64,000 nucleotides of DNA, from NCBI GenBank assembly GCA_963813975.1, contig CAWFAP010000008.1:186001-250000 (forward strand), given 5' to 3'. The notes beneath the pieces are model-generated. The model saw only the letters and a list, made by a program, of their open reading frames with translations, had not been told where the DNA came from and did no database searches. The stretch comes from RYN-230 sp963813975 (lineage in GTDB: Bacteria > Actinomycetota > Actinomycetes > Streptosporangiales > Streptosporangiaceae). Shown piece after piece: positions 53,612-62,344 of the stretch. The translations under genes and the position numbers were made by a program. Position 1 is the stretch's first letter. Every line of letters begins with the position of its first letter.

Positions 53612-53806
53612 ATGGCTGAGGCGGCGTCGGGACCGGAGCGTCCCGAGGACGACCTGAAGCGCAAGTTCCGCGAGGCGCTGGACCGCAAGCGTGGCAAGCA
53701 GGCGGACATGAACGCGCGGCAGTCCGCGCGGGACGGCGGCAAGGTCCACGGCGCTCACGGCCCCGCGCAGAGCAAGCGCTCGTTCCGCCGCAAGAGCGGT
53801 GGCTGA
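53612..53806 (+). CDS. DUF5302 small protein
   Basis: A 64-residue, highly charged protein (DDLKRKFREALDRKRGKQADMNARQS, ending KRSFRRKSGG) matching the small actinobacterial DUF5302 family. ATG 53612 has AGGAGG seven bases before it. Probably nucleic-acid-associated because of its basic composition, but no role is known. Confidence 0.85.
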   Translation: MAEAASGPERPEDDLKRKFREALDRKRGKQADMNARQSARDGGKVHGAHGPAQSKRSFRRKSGG

Positions 53807-53821
53807 GCGCCCGGCGGGCGC

Positions 53822-54712
53822 GTGACCGGCCGCCTGACCCCGCGCCCAGGCGGGCCGGGCCGACTGCGGGCGTTGCTGGAGTCAGGCGACACCATCGTGG
53901 CCCCGGGCGCGTTCGACCCGCTGGCCGCGCGCCTGGTCGAAGAGGCAGGCTTCCCGGCGGTGTACATGACCGGGTTCGGCACGTCGGCCGCGCTGCTCGG
54001 GCGGCCCGACGTGGGCCTGCTGACGATGACCGAGATGGTGGACAACGCCCGGCGCATCGCGGATTGCGTGGACATCCCGGTGATCGCCGACGCGGACACC
54101 GGATACGGCAACCCGCTGAACGTGATCCGGACCGTCGGTGCCTACGAGGCGGCGGGGGTGGCCGCGATTCACGTCGAGGACCAGGTGGCCCCGAAGAAGT
54201 GCGGCCATATGGAGGGGAAGCAGGTCATCCCGCCCGGGGAGATGGCGCAGAAGATCCGGGCCGCGGTGGCCGCCCGGACCCGGCCGGACTTCGTGATCAT
54301 CGCCCGGACCGACGCGCGGGCGGTGGAAGGGCTGGAACAGGCCCTGGACCGGGCCCGGCTGTACCGCGAGGCGGGCGCCGACGCCCTGTTCATCGAGGCC
54401 GTCGTCTCAGAGGAGGAGGCTGCCGAGGCGGCCCGGGCCTTCCCGGGCGTGCCGCTGCTGTTCAACTGGGCGGAAGGCGGGAAGACCCCGCCGATCGGCC
54501 TGGACCGGCTGCGGGAGCTCGGCTACCGGATCGTGATCTTCCCGATCAGCACGCTGCTCGCGGCGACGGCGGGGATGCGCCGGGTGCTGGGCGAGATCGC
54601 CCGGTCGGGCACCCCGGCCGGGGTCCTGGCTGAGCTGCCGGCATTCGGGGAGTTCCTGGACTTCATCGGGCTGCCCGAGGTACGCGAGACCGAGCAGCGG
54701 TACGGCTCCTAG
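53822..54712 (+). CDS. Isocitrate lyase/PEP mutase superfamily enzyme
   Basis: A 296-residue TIM-barrel enzyme. The signature KKCGHMEGK with its catalytic Cys, DADTGYGNPLNV (metal-binding Asp) and ARTDARAVEG identify the 2-methylisocitrate lyase/oxaloacetate decarboxylase branch. GTG 53822 lies 15 bases after the DUF5302 stop. It should cleave a C-C bond in a 2-hydroxy or 3-carboxy acid; it lacks neighbours of the methylcitrate cycle, so the substrate is open. Confidence 0.88.
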   Translation: MTGRLTPRPGGPGRLRALLESGDTIVAPGAFDPLAARLVEEAGFPAVYMTGFGTSAALLGRPDVGLLTMTEMVDNARRIADCVDIPVIADADTGYGNPLNVIRTVGAYEAAGVAAIHVEDQVAPKKCGHMEGKQVIPPGEMAQKIRAAVAARTRPDFVIIARTDARAVEGLEQALDRARLYREAGADALFIEAVVSEEEAAEAARAFPGVPLLFNWAEGGKTPPIGLDRLRELGYRIVIFPISTLLAATAGMRRVLGEIARSGTPAGVLAELPAFGEFLDFIGLPEVRETEQRYGS

Positions 54713-54722
54713 CAGCGGGGAG

Positions 54723-55163
54723 CTAGAACCCGCGGCCGGGCCAGTCCAGCCGGGCCCAGGCTTCCCACCCAGCGAACACGCTGCCGACCACGCCGGAGTC
54801 GCTGGCCAGCCGGCGCACGATCTCCAGGCCGTGCACCCGGCCGTCGGGAGGGCACGGGCGCCACGGGCCGCCCTCGTCGGTGACCTCCAGCCACACGTAG
54901 TCGCCGTCGTACAGTTCGACACGGACGGTGAAAATACCGCCCGCGTAGCCGCTCACCGAGTGGCTGACGCAGTTGCCGGTCAGCTCGGACACGCAGAGGA
55001 TCGCGTCGTCCGCGACGGGGGTGCCCGCCAGGAGGCCGGCGACGAAACGCCGGGCCACGCTGACCTGCTCGGGACGCGCCGGGAACACCTGCTCGCCGGA
55101 ACGTGGCTGCCCGGCCAGCGCCGCGTCCCCGGCGCCGCGGAGCCCGGTTGCGGCAAGTGTCAT
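54723..55163 (-). CDS. HATPase-domain anti-sigma-factor-like regulatory protein
   Basis: A 146-residue GHKL ATPase-like protein of the RsbW/SpoIIAB type: N-box ELTGNCVSHS, then VRVELYDGDYVWLEVTDEGG (G1 box) and HGLEIVRRLASDSGVV. ATG 55163 has AAGGAGG five bases upstream. Actinobacteria carry many such proteins; some phosphorylate anti-anti-sigma factors and bind sigma factors. No sigma or STAS partner is adjacent. Confidence 0.85.
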   Translation of the reverse strand: MTLAATGLRGAGDAALAGQPRSGEQVFPARPEQVSVARRFVAGLLAGTPVADDAILCVSELTGNCVSHSVSGYAGGIFTVRVELYDGDYVWLEVTDEGGPWRPCPPDGRVHGLEIVRRLASDSGVVGSVFAGWEAWARLDWPGRGF

Positions 55164-55332
55164 GCTTCCTCCTTACATGTCGGTTCATACTCCCCTGCTC
55201 GTCAGAGCGAGCCGCAAACCACCCCCGGTTGCTTGAGCCCGGCGCGCCTGACCTGGGCCGCCGCCTCTCGCCGCTATCCGGCGCCGGCCAGGAGGGGGGT
55301 TTGCCGCTGCCGACGAGGGGGAGGCTGGGCGC

Positions 55333-56157
55333 GTGCAGACGGCATTCGTACTAGGCGGCGGCGGCATCCTCGGCGCGCACGAGGTCGGCATGCTCCGCGC
55401 CCTGTCCGAGGCGGGCATCCGGCCCGACGTGGTGGTGGGGACGTCGGTGGGCGCGATCAACGGCGCGCTCGTCGCGGCTGATCCCGCCGGGGCGGCCGCG
55501 CGGCTGGCCGGCCTGTGGCAGGGCGATGACCTCCGCCAGGCATTCAGCGAGACCGTGTGGGGGCGGCTGGGCCGCCTGGCCCGGTCCGGCACCCACCTGC
55601 ACTCCATCGAGCCGCTACAGCGCATGCTGGACGGCGTCCTGCCCGGGAAGGACTTCGCCGATCTCGAACTGCCGTTCCACTGCGTCGCGGCCAGCATCGA
55701 GCGGGCCCGCGCCCGGTGGTTCAGCAGCGGGCCGATCGTGCCCGCCGTGCTCGCCTCCTGCGCGGTACCCGGGCTGCTCGCCCCGGTGGAGGTGGACGGT
55801 GAGCACTACTTCGACGGCGGGCTGGTCGATTCCATCCCGGTCGGCCGGGCCGTCTCCCTGGGTGCGGACACGGTCTACGTCCTGCACGTGGGGCGGATCG
55901 AGCGCCCGCTGACCGTGCCGCGCCGCCCCTGGGAGGTAGGCCTGGTGGCGTTCGAGATCGCCCGCCGGCACCGGTTCCACGAGGAGATGTCCGCGCTCCC
56001 CACCGGCGTGACCGTGCACGTGCTGCCGTCCGGGGGCGATCCGCGCCCGCCGGATCTTTCCCAGCTCAGGTACCGCGACAGGACTAAGGTCAGGGTGCGG
56101 ATCGAGCAGGCTTATCTTGCGTCCGCGAGCTATCTCGCCAAGCTGGCCGGGAGCTGA
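55333..56157 (+). CDS. Patatin-like phospholipase
   Basis: A 274-residue patatin-fold serine hydrolase. The oxyanion glycines are in VLGGGGILGAHEVG, the nucleophile in VGTSVGAING (residue about 39) and the Asp of the dyad in YFDGGLVDSIP. GTG 55333 follows a GGGGAGG stretch. Only 30 bases separate it from the acyltransferase gene, so the two probably form a lipid-remodelling operon that releases and re-attaches fatty acids. Confidence 0.9.
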   Translation: MQTAFVLGGGGILGAHEVGMLRALSEAGIRPDVVVGTSVGAINGALVAADPAGAAARLAGLWQGDDLRQAFSETVWGRLGRLARSGTHLHSIEPLQRMLDGVLPGKDFADLELPFHCVAASIERARARWFSSGPIVPAVLASCAVPGLLAPVEVDGEHYFDGGLVDSIPVGRAVSLGADTVYVLHVGRIERPLTVPRRPWEVGLVAFEIARRHRFHEEMSALPTGVTVHVLPSGGDPRPPDLSQLRYRDRTKVRVRIEQAYLASASYLAKLAGS

Positions 56158-56187
56158 TCCCGGCCATCGGGCCCGTGAGGAGCCGGC

Positions 56188-57291
56188 GTGGTCCCACCCA
56201 GGCTGGTCCGCCGGGTCGTGCTGGCCCCGCTGCTGATCGTGATCGCCGTGGCGGTGGCCGTGCTGTTCCTCCCGCTCGCCCTGCTGGCCGTGCTGTTCGG
56301 GCTGGCCCGGGGGGGCTGGCCAGGTACTCCGGCCCGGCCCGCGGGACGCTCCCGGCTGGGCCGCCTGCGTGCGCTCCGGCTGCTCAGCTTCGCGCTCATC
56401 TGGCTGGCCGCCGAGACGGCCGCGCTGTTCATGTGCCTGGCCTTGTGGATCAGCAGCGGTTTCGGCGGCCGGCTGCGGACCGAGCCGTACCAGGCCCGCC
56501 ACTACGCGATCATGGAGTGGCACCTGGGGCGGCTGTACGCCGCGGCGGTGAGCACCCTCGGCCTGCGGATCGAGGTCCAGGAGCCGGAACTGACCGCCGC
56601 AGAGCAGGCCGCCCGGCTGACCCGGCCCGTGGTCGTGCTCAGCCGCCACGCCGGGCCCGGCGACTCCCTGCTCCTCGTGCATCACCTGCTGACCGTCTAC
56701 CACCGGCGGCCCCGCATCGTGATGAAGGCCACACTGCAGCTGGATCCGGGACTGGACGTGATCGCCAACCGGGTGCCCAACGTGTTCATCCGCCCGCAGC
56801 GGGCCGGGGAGAGGATCTACACCGACCAGATCAGGCGGCTGGCCGCGGGCCTCGGCCCGGATGGCGCGCTCGTGATCTTTCCCGAGGGCGGCAACTGGAC
56901 GCCCGGCCGGTGGCGGCGCGGCATCCGGAGGCTGGAACGGCAGGGCCGGTCCGACCTGGCCGACCGCGCCCGGGACATGCCGCACCTGCTGCCGCCCCGC
57001 GCGGGCGGCGCCCTCGCCGCCCTCGCCGCCTGCCCGGACGCCGACGTGATCTTCGTCGGCCACGCGGGGCTGGATCAGCTGGCGAGCGTGGCTGATGTCT
57101 GGCGGAGCCTGCCGATAGACCACGTGGTGGAGGCCCGGTGGTGGCGGGTGCCCGCCGCCGGGGTCCCGCGCTCCGCTGATCACGATGCCCAGGTGCGCTG
57201 GCTCTACGACTGGTGGGCCCGGATCGACGCGTGGATCTCGCAGAACACCCCGGAGCCCGGGCCCCTCACACCTGCCCCGCCGCACCGCTGA
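56188..57291 (+). CDS. 1-acyl-sn-glycerol-3-phosphate acyltransferase-like protein (PlsC family)
   Basis: A 367-residue protein with two or three N-terminal helices (VVLAPLLIVIAVAVAVLFLPLALLAV and LLSFALIWLAAETAALFMCLALWI) and an acyltransferase domain: HAGPGDS (HX4D) near residue 154 and FPEGGNWT (acceptor binding). GTG 56188 has GAGGAG six bases upstream. It should acylate lysophosphatidic acid or another lyso-lipid in the inner membrane leaflet. It follows the patatin gene. Confidence 0.85.
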   Translation: MVPPRLVRRVVLAPLLIVIAVAVAVLFLPLALLAVLFGLARGGWPGTPARPAGRSRLGRLRALRLLSFALIWLAAETAALFMCLALWISSGFGGRLRTEPYQARHYAIMEWHLGRLYAAAVSTLGLRIEVQEPELTAAEQAARLTRPVVVLSRHAGPGDSLLLVHHLLTVYHRRPRIVMKATLQLDPGLDVIANRVPNVFIRPQRAGERIYTDQIRRLAAGLGPDGALVIFPEGGNWTPGRWRRGIRRLERQGRSDLADRARDMPHLLPPRAGGALAALAACPDADVIFVGHAGLDQLASVADVWRSLPIDHVVEARWWRVPAAGVPRSADHDAQVRWLYDWWARIDAWISQNTPEPGPLTPAPPHR

Positions 57292-57377
57292 CCGGTCGGG
57301 CAACCGCAGGCGGGCCATGGCCCGCTGAGCCCTGGGCACCCGGCAGATGCCGAACCCGGTGCGGCCGGCCCATTACC

Positions 57378-57509
57378 GTGGTCAACTTGGCGGCTGACAT
57401 CCATCTCCCGGTCGGCGTGGTCCGGGTGCTGCCCAGCGACCGAAGCCAGCACGGCATCATCCGGGTCCTCCCGACGCCGAGGGACCAGTCACCAGTGAGC
57501 GTCTACTGA
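57378..57509 (+). pseudogene. C-terminal remnant of a DUF742 protein
   Basis: A 43-codon frame from GTG 57378 encodes LAADIHLPVGVVRVLPSDR and GIIRVLPTP, the end of the DUF742 winged-helix domain that normally stands just before the Cvn-type GTPase in roadblock operons. Here the rest of that gene, and the sensor and roadblock genes, are missing. It is 12 bases before the GTPase gene. Confidence 0.6.
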
Positions 57510-57521
57510 GGGACGTACTCG

Positions 57522-58142
57522 ATGGACTACACGCACTCTGATCCGGCGGCCGATGCCGCGGTACCGCCCACCACGGCCAAGATCGTCATTGCCGGGGGGT
57601 TCGGCGTGGGCAAGACCACGCTGGTCAGCGCGATCAGCGAGATCCGGCCGCTGCGGACCGAGGAGATACTCAGCGACCGGAGCGTCGGTGTCGACGACAT
57701 CAGCGGGGTCCAGGGCAAGACCACGACCACGGTGGCGATGGACTTCGGCCGGATCACGTTCCGGTCCGACCTCTCCCTGTACCTGTTCGGCACGCCCGGC
57801 CAGGAGCGGTTCTGGTTCATGTGGGACGAGCTGGCCTACGGGGCACTGGGGGCCGTGGTGCTGGCCGACACCCGGCGCCTCGCCGACTGCTTCGCCTCCG
57901 TGGACTACTTCGAGCGGCACGGCACCCCGTTCGTGGTGGCGGTGAACTGCTTCGGCGACGCCCCGCACTACGACCCGGACGATGTCCGGATCGCGCTCGA
58001 TCTCGATCCGGGTGCCCCCGTGGTGCTCTGCGACGCGCGGGACAAGGAATCCGTCAAGCACGTGCTGATCACCCTGATCGGATACGTGCTCGCGCACGTC
58101 AACCCGGCTGCCCAGTACCAGAGCGCACCCCTCCCGGCGTGA
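57522..58142 (+). CDS. Cvn-type (MglA-like) small GTPase/ATP-binding protein
   Basis: A 206-residue P-loop protein: Walker A GGFGVGKTTLV near residue 25, switch region TTTTVAMDFGRI, Walker B LYLFGTPGQERFWFMWDEL, and AVNCFG in place of the NKxD base-specificity motif, as typical of the CvnD group. ATG 57522 follows GAGGGACG. CvnD proteins act with a histidine-kinase-like protein, a roadblock protein and a DUF742 protein; only a DUF742 remnant is left here, so this is an orphan copy. Confidence 0.9.
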   Translation: MDYTHSDPAADAAVPPTTAKIVIAGGFGVGKTTLVSAISEIRPLRTEEILSDRSVGVDDISGVQGKTTTTVAMDFGRITFRSDLSLYLFGTPGQERFWFMWDELAYGALGAVVLADTRRLADCFASVDYFERHGTPFVVAVNCFGDAPHYDPDDVRIALDLDPGAPVVLCDARDKESVKHVLITLIGYVLAHVNPAAQYQSAPLPA

Positions 58143-58491
58143 CGCCGCCCGGGATTATCTGGCCACCCGGTGGTGTTGTGCTGTATGGTCGCAGTAGGCG
58201 ATGTCAATTCCGCCTACAGGGCGAGCGTCACCGGCCCAGGAATCACAGAAGATCCCGGCTAACAGATCTGACTAGCCGATCTGGCTGATTTCCCGTTAGC
58301 CGCGAGAAGGGTTTACGGCTCCGTCTCACCCGGACTCTGTCGAGGTCCAGGCGTCGAGCTACTCCGGTACCAGCATCGTGAACGCCGGTTCCCGGATTCC
58401 CGCCTGGCGCACGCCCGCATTTCCGCGGCGCCGTCCGGCGCCTTTTCTGACGTACCTGCATTCAGGCCGCCTTCCGAAAGGAATTCTCTGT
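58143..58491 (+). promoter_or_regulatory. Long leader region before the rho paralogue
   Basis: These 349 bases hold no convincing gene. A hairpin GTAGGCG/CGCCTAC (58194-58200, 58211-58217) with a ten-base loop lies early in it, preceded by a -10-like TATGGT near 58184. Long, C-rich leaders are typical of autoregulated rho genes; the pyrimidine-rich part around 58325-58450 could bind Rho. Confidence 0.5.
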
Positions 58492-59787
58492 ATGACCGCA
58501 ATCATTACCCAGCCCGCGGCGCCGCCGCGGACCACGAAAAACCCATCCCAGCGCCCCCGCCGGAAGCAGACCCCGGCGGCTGGGCAGGCCAGCAAGGCCA
58601 GGCCGCAGTCTCCCGAGGCCCCGGTCCAGCAAGGCCCCCCGGAGCCGGTGTCGGGCCTGCTGGACATCACTGGCGGCCAGGCGTTCCTGCGCCGGTCCGG
58701 CTACCAGCGTGGACCGGACGATGTCCTCCTGACCCAGGCCCAGATCCAGCAGTACGGGCTGCGCCATGGAGATGCCGTGGACGGCACCGCCCGGGCGCCC
58801 CGGGCCGGCCAGACCCCGGGGAACCGGGACAGCCGGGCCAGGCGGGAGAAGTACCCGCTGCTGGCCAGCGTCACCGCCGTCAACGGGACCGACCCCGGGC
58901 TGGCGGCGCAGCGCCCCGAGTTCGCCAAGCTGACCCCGCTGTACCCGCAGGAGCGGCTCCGGCTGGAGAACGGCTCCGCCCCGGGGCACGCGGCCACCGG
59001 CCGGATCATCGACCTGGTCGCCCCGGTCGGCAAGGGGCAGCGCGGGCTCATCGTGTCGCCGCCGAAAGCCGGCAAGACCATGGTCCTGCAGGCCATCGCG
59101 GACGCGGTGGCCGCCAACCACCCCGAAGTGCACCTCATGATGCTGCTGGTCGGCGAGCGTCCCGAGGAAGTGACCGACCTGCGCCGTTCGGTCCACGGTG
59201 AGGTCGTCTACTCAACCTTCGACCAGTCCGCCGAGGAGCACATCCAGGTCGCCGAGCTGGCCATCGAGCGAGCCAAGCGGCTGGTGGAGATGGGCCGGGA
59301 CGTGGTCGTGCTGCTCGACTCCATCACCCGCCTCGGCCGGGCCTACAACCTCGCCGCGCCGTCCAGCAGCCGCATCCTGCAAGGCGGCGTGGCCGTCGGC
59401 GCCCTGTACCCGCCGCGAAAGTTCCTGGGCGCCGCCCGCAACGTCGAGGGCGGCGGCTCGCTGACCCTGCTGTGCACCGCACTGGTGGAGACCGGATCGC
59501 GGATGGACGACGTGTTCTTCGAAGAGTTCAAGGGCACCGGGAACATGGAATTGCGGCTGCGCCGCGATCTCGCCGAGAAGCGGATCTTCCCCGCGATCGA
59601 TGTGGGACCGTCCAGCACCCGCCGCGACGACCTGCTCATGTCGGCCGAGGAGCACGACGTGACCGCCAAGCTGCGCCGGGTCCTCGCCGAGCTCGAGCCG
59701 CAGCAGGCCCTCCAGCTGCTCCTGGACCGGACCCGCGGCACCGCGTCCAACGCCGAGTTCCTCCGCCAGGTCCAGCTCAGCGCCTGA
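58492..59787 (+). CDS. rho: Transcription termination factor Rho, short paralogue
   Basis: A 431-residue hexameric RNA helicase. After a 50-residue Pro/Arg-rich start comes an RNA-binding cold-shock-like domain (GQAFLRRSGYQRGPDDVLLTQAQI), then the motor: Walker A SPPKAGKT near residue 190, Walker B VVVLLDSITRLGRA, Q-loop-like VEGGGSLT and R-loop FEEFKGTGNMELRLRRDLAEKRIFPAI. It lacks the N-terminal helix bundle and the large Arg-rich insert of the main actinobacterial Rho (often 600-700 residues), so it is probably a second copy. ATG 58492 follows AAAGGAATT. Its long leader suggests autoregulation. Confidence 0.9.
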   Translation: MTAIITQPAAPPRTTKNPSQRPRRKQTPAAGQASKARPQSPEAPVQQGPPEPVSGLLDITGGQAFLRRSGYQRGPDDVLLTQAQIQQYGLRHGDAVDGTARAPRAGQTPGNRDSRARREKYPLLASVTAVNGTDPGLAAQRPEFAKLTPLYPQERLRLENGSAPGHAATGRIIDLVAPVGKGQRGLIVSPPKAGKTMVLQAIADAVAANHPEVHLMMLLVGERPEEVTDLRRSVHGEVVYSTFDQSAEEHIQVAELAIERAKRLVEMGRDVVVLLDSITRLGRAYNLAAPSSSRILQGGVAVGALYPPRKFLGAARNVEGGGSLTLLCTALVETGSRMDDVFFEEFKGTGNMELRLRRDLAEKRIFPAIDVGPSSTRRDDLLMSAEEHDVTAKLRRVLAELEPQQALQLLLDRTRGTASNAEFLRQVQLSA

Positions 59788-59854
59788 CCCGGCCCGGCCC
59801 CGGACGGAGGCGCCGGTTGACTGGCCGCCCGGCCCGCCTCTACGGTAACGATGA

Positions 59855-60922
59855 TTGCCTGATGATTTTGTAGCCAATTTCGTCGTAAAGGTGGCCCGAT
59901 CAGCCGTGCTGTCCTCCACCGAGCCGAGCGAATGGGCCCGCCTGCTGGTGCGCGGCGCGTACGACCTGCACGTGCACGTGGAGCCCGACGTGATGCGCCG
60001 CCGGGTCACCGACCTTGAGCTGGCCCGCCGCTGCCGGGACGTGGGGCTGGCCGGCTTCGCCCTGAAGTCGCACTACGTGCCGACCGCGGAACGGGCCGCA
60101 GTGCTCAACCAGGCCCTCGGGGGCGACGTCCGGGTGCTCGGCGCGCTGACCCTCAACGCCTCGGTCGGCGGGCTGAACCCGATCGCGGTCGAGATCGCGG
60201 CCCGCGAGGGCGCCCGCATCCTCTGGATGCCGACCCTGGACGCGGCCAACCACCGGGCCAAGCACGCCGACCTGCCCCCGGGGGCGACCCCGCCGATGTG
60301 GCTGGCCCTCCAGCGTGACCTGGACACCCAGGGGGTCACGGTGCCCGTGGTCGACGTCCTCGACGAGGCCGGCCTGCCTCTTCCGGCCACCCGGGAGGTG
60401 CTCCGGCTGGCCGCGCGCCACCAGCTCGTCGTGGCCACCGGGCACCTGTCCGCCTACGAGAGCCGCGTGGTGGCCGAGGCCGCGTTCGAGGCCGGCGTCC
60501 GGCACGTCATCGCTACCCACCCGGAGTTCCCGCAGCAGGACATGAGCCTGGACGACCAGCTGGCCCTGGCCGCCCAGGGGGCCTTCCTGGAACGCTGTTT
60601 CACCACGCCGTTCACCGGTAAGTACGACTGGGCCCGGATGGCCGGCAACATCCGCGCCACCGGCACGGAGCGCACCATCGTCACCACCGACCTCGGCCAG
60701 CCGCACAACCCCCCGGTGGAAGACGGGCTGCCGCTGATGGCGGACGCGCTGCGGGCCACCGGATTCACCGACGAGGAGATCACCACCATGATCGTGTCCA
60801 ACAGCCGGCTGCTGGCCGGCGCGGACCGCCACGACGCCGGCCCGCCCGGCCCGGGCCAGCCCGGCCCCGGCCAGCCCAATCCCGGCCAGCCCCAGCCTGG
60901 CCAGCATGGGGACGCTGCGTGA
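59855..60922 (+). CDS. DUF6282 family metal-dependent-hydrolase-like protein
   Basis: A protein of up to 355 residues. GAYDLHVHVEPDV has the HxH that begins PHP/amidohydrolase metal sites; further His residues occur in LKSHYVPTA, ATGHLSAYE and ATHPEFPQQDM, and Asp in VTTDLGQP. Conservation starts about 28 residues in, so GTG 59891 or 59909 may be the true start rather than TTG 59855. The C-terminus is a repetitive GPGQP tail. Its stop overlaps the next gene's GTG. In an operon with ring-cleavage lower-pathway enzymes it may hydrolyse a lactone or pyrone intermediate. Confidence 0.75.
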   Translation: MPDDFVANFVVKVARSAVLSSTEPSEWARLLVRGAYDLHVHVEPDVMRRRVTDLELARRCRDVGLAGFALKSHYVPTAERAAVLNQALGGDVRVLGALTLNASVGGLNPIAVEIAAREGARILWMPTLDAANHRAKHADLPPGATPPMWLALQRDLDTQGVTVPVVDVLDEAGLPLPATREVLRLAARHQLVVATGHLSAYESRVVAEAAFEAGVRHVIATHPEFPQQDMSLDDQLALAAQGAFLERCFTTPFTGKYDWARMAGNIRATGTERTIVTTDLGQPHNPPVEDGLPLMADALRATGFTDEEITTMIVSNSRLLAGADRHDAGPPGPGQPGPGQPNPGQPQPGQHGDAA

Positions 60923-61650
60923 CCACCATGGATGGATTCGGGCGGCTGCTCGTCATCAGTGCCCACGCGGCCGACTTCGTGTGGCGGGCGGCCGGCTACA
61001 TCGCCGTCGTCACCGCGGCGTTCGGCGAGGCCCACGTGGTGTGCCTGTCCTACGGCGAGCACGGCGAGTCCCCGGGGGCCTGGAAGCAGCCGGGCATGAC
61101 CCTGGACCGGGTGAAGGAGATCCGCCGGGCCGAGGCCGAGGCGGCCGGCCAGGTGCTGGGGGCCACCATGCACTTCCTGGACCGGGGGGACTACCCCCTG
61201 CCGGACACCGAGGACCTGGTCCTCGAGCTGGCGGGCCTGATGCGCGAGCTGCAGCCCGGCGTGATCCTCACCCACTCACGCGTCGACCCCTACAACGACG
61301 ACCATCCGCGGGCCGCCAACCTGACCCTGCGGGCCCGGATGGTGGCCCAGGCCCAGGGACGCCCGTCGGCGCACCCGGTGCTCGGCGCGCCGCCCGTGTT
61401 CCGCTTCGAGCCCCACCAGCCGGAGATGTGCGAGTTCCGGCCGGACGTGCTCGTCGACATCACGCCCGTGTTCGACCTGAAGCAGCGGGCCATGGCCGCG
61501 ATGGGCTCCCAGGAGCACCTGGTCCGCTATTACGAGGACCTGGCCGAGCGGCGCGGGGTGCAGGCCAGGCGCAATGGTGGCCCGGCCGAGATCCGGCACG
61601 CCGAGGCGTATCAGCGAGTCTTTCCTCAGGTGAGCGGGGTGCTGGCATGA
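60919..61650 (+). CDS. galB: GalB-type 4-oxalomesaconate hydratase (PIG-L fold)
   Basis: A 243-residue PIG-L-superfamily protein. The usual AHPDDE metal motif is replaced by SAHAADFVWR, the form characteristic of GalB hydratases, and CLSYGEHGESPGAWKQPGMTLDRVK, THSRVDPYNDDHPRA and FEPHQPEMCEFRPDVLVDIT follow that family closely. GalB adds water to 4-oxalomesaconate to give 4-carboxy-4-hydroxy-2-oxoadipate in gallate and protocatechuate breakdown. GTG 60919 overlaps the upstream stop (GTGA); ATG 60928 is an alternative. Its own stop overlaps the aldolase start. Confidence 0.82.
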   Translation: MTTMDGFGRLLVISAHAADFVWRAAGYIAVVTAAFGEAHVVCLSYGEHGESPGAWKQPGMTLDRVKEIRRAEAEAAGQVLGATMHFLDRGDYPLPDTEDLVLELAGLMRELQPGVILTHSRVDPYNDDHPRAANLTLRARMVAQAQGRPSAHPVLGAPPVFRFEPHQPEMCEFRPDVLVDITPVFDLKQRAMAAMGSQEHLVRYYEDLAERRGVQARRNGGPAEIRHAEAYQRVFPQVSGVLA

Positions 61651-62342
61651 AACCCGTAGTGATCGTGGACCCGCCCCGCGCGGACGCCGCCGTGGTGGCT
61701 GAGCTGGGCGAGCTCGGCGTGGCCACCGTGCACGAGGCCGCGGGCAAGACCGGGCTGCTGGGCACCTTCCTCCGGCCAGCCTGGGCTGGCGCCCGCGCCG
61801 CCGGGACCGCCCTCACGGTCCTGTGCGGGCCGGGCGACAACCTGATGCTGCACGCGGCCATCGAGCAGGCCCGGCCGGGTGACCTGCTGGTCGTCACGAC
61901 CACGTCCCCGTCCAGCGATGGCTTCGTCGGCGAGCTGATCACCACCGGGCTCGCGGCGCGCGGGGCACGCGGGCTGGTCACCACCACCGGCGTGCGGGAC
62001 GTCGCCGCGATCACCGGGGCCCGCTTCCCGGTCTGGTCCCAGTTCGTCAGCGCGCAGGGCACGCGCAAGGCCATCGCAGGCGCGGTGAACATGCCGGTCA
62101 GCATCGGCGGCACCGTCATCTCGCCGGGGGATGCGGTAGTCGCCGACGACGACGGCGTGGTCTGCATCCCCCGCGACCAGGCCGCGCAGGTGGCCGCAGA
62201 CGGGCGGCGCCGGGCCGGCCAGGAGGACGAGGCCCGGGAGGCGTTCGCCCGGGGAGAGCTGGGCCTGGACCGCTACCAGCTGCGGCCCGTGCTGGAGCGG
62301 CTCGGCGTGACCTACGTGCAGGCGGACCGCGAGACGAGGTAA
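61647..62342 (+). CDS. ligK: 4-carboxy-4-hydroxy-2-oxoadipate aldolase/oxaloacetate decarboxylase (LigK/RraA-like)
   Basis: A 231-residue RraA-fold lyase. GVATVHEAAGKTGLL, GDNLMLHAAIEQARPGDLLVV, GELITTGLAARGARGLV, GVRDV and VVADDDGVVCIPR are the family's metal- and substrate-binding segments. LigK-type enzymes split the hydratase product into pyruvate and oxaloacetate, so this gene completes the reaction begun by the preceding GalB-like enzyme, whose stop it overlaps (ATGA). Specificity for the exact C6/C7 acid is inferred from context. Confidence 0.88.
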   Translation: MKPVVIVDPPRADAAVVAELGELGVATVHEAAGKTGLLGTFLRPAWAGARAAGTALTVLCGPGDNLMLHAAIEQARPGDLLVVTTTSPSSDGFVGELITTGLAARGARGLVTTTGVRDVAAITGARFPVWSQFVSAQGTRKAIAGAVNMPVSIGGTVISPGDAVVADDDGVVCIPRDQAAQVAADGRRRAGQEDEAREAFARGELGLDRYQLRPVLERLGVTYVQADRETR

Positions 62343-62344
62343 GG

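Noticed and set aside
55615..57339. 574-codon frame antisense to the patatin and acyltransferase genes
   Set aside because: No motifs, and it covers two well-supported genes on the plus strand.
58301..58491. Small upstream reading frame in the rho leader
   Set aside because: Short frames exist but none has a convincing ribosome site or protein-like composition.
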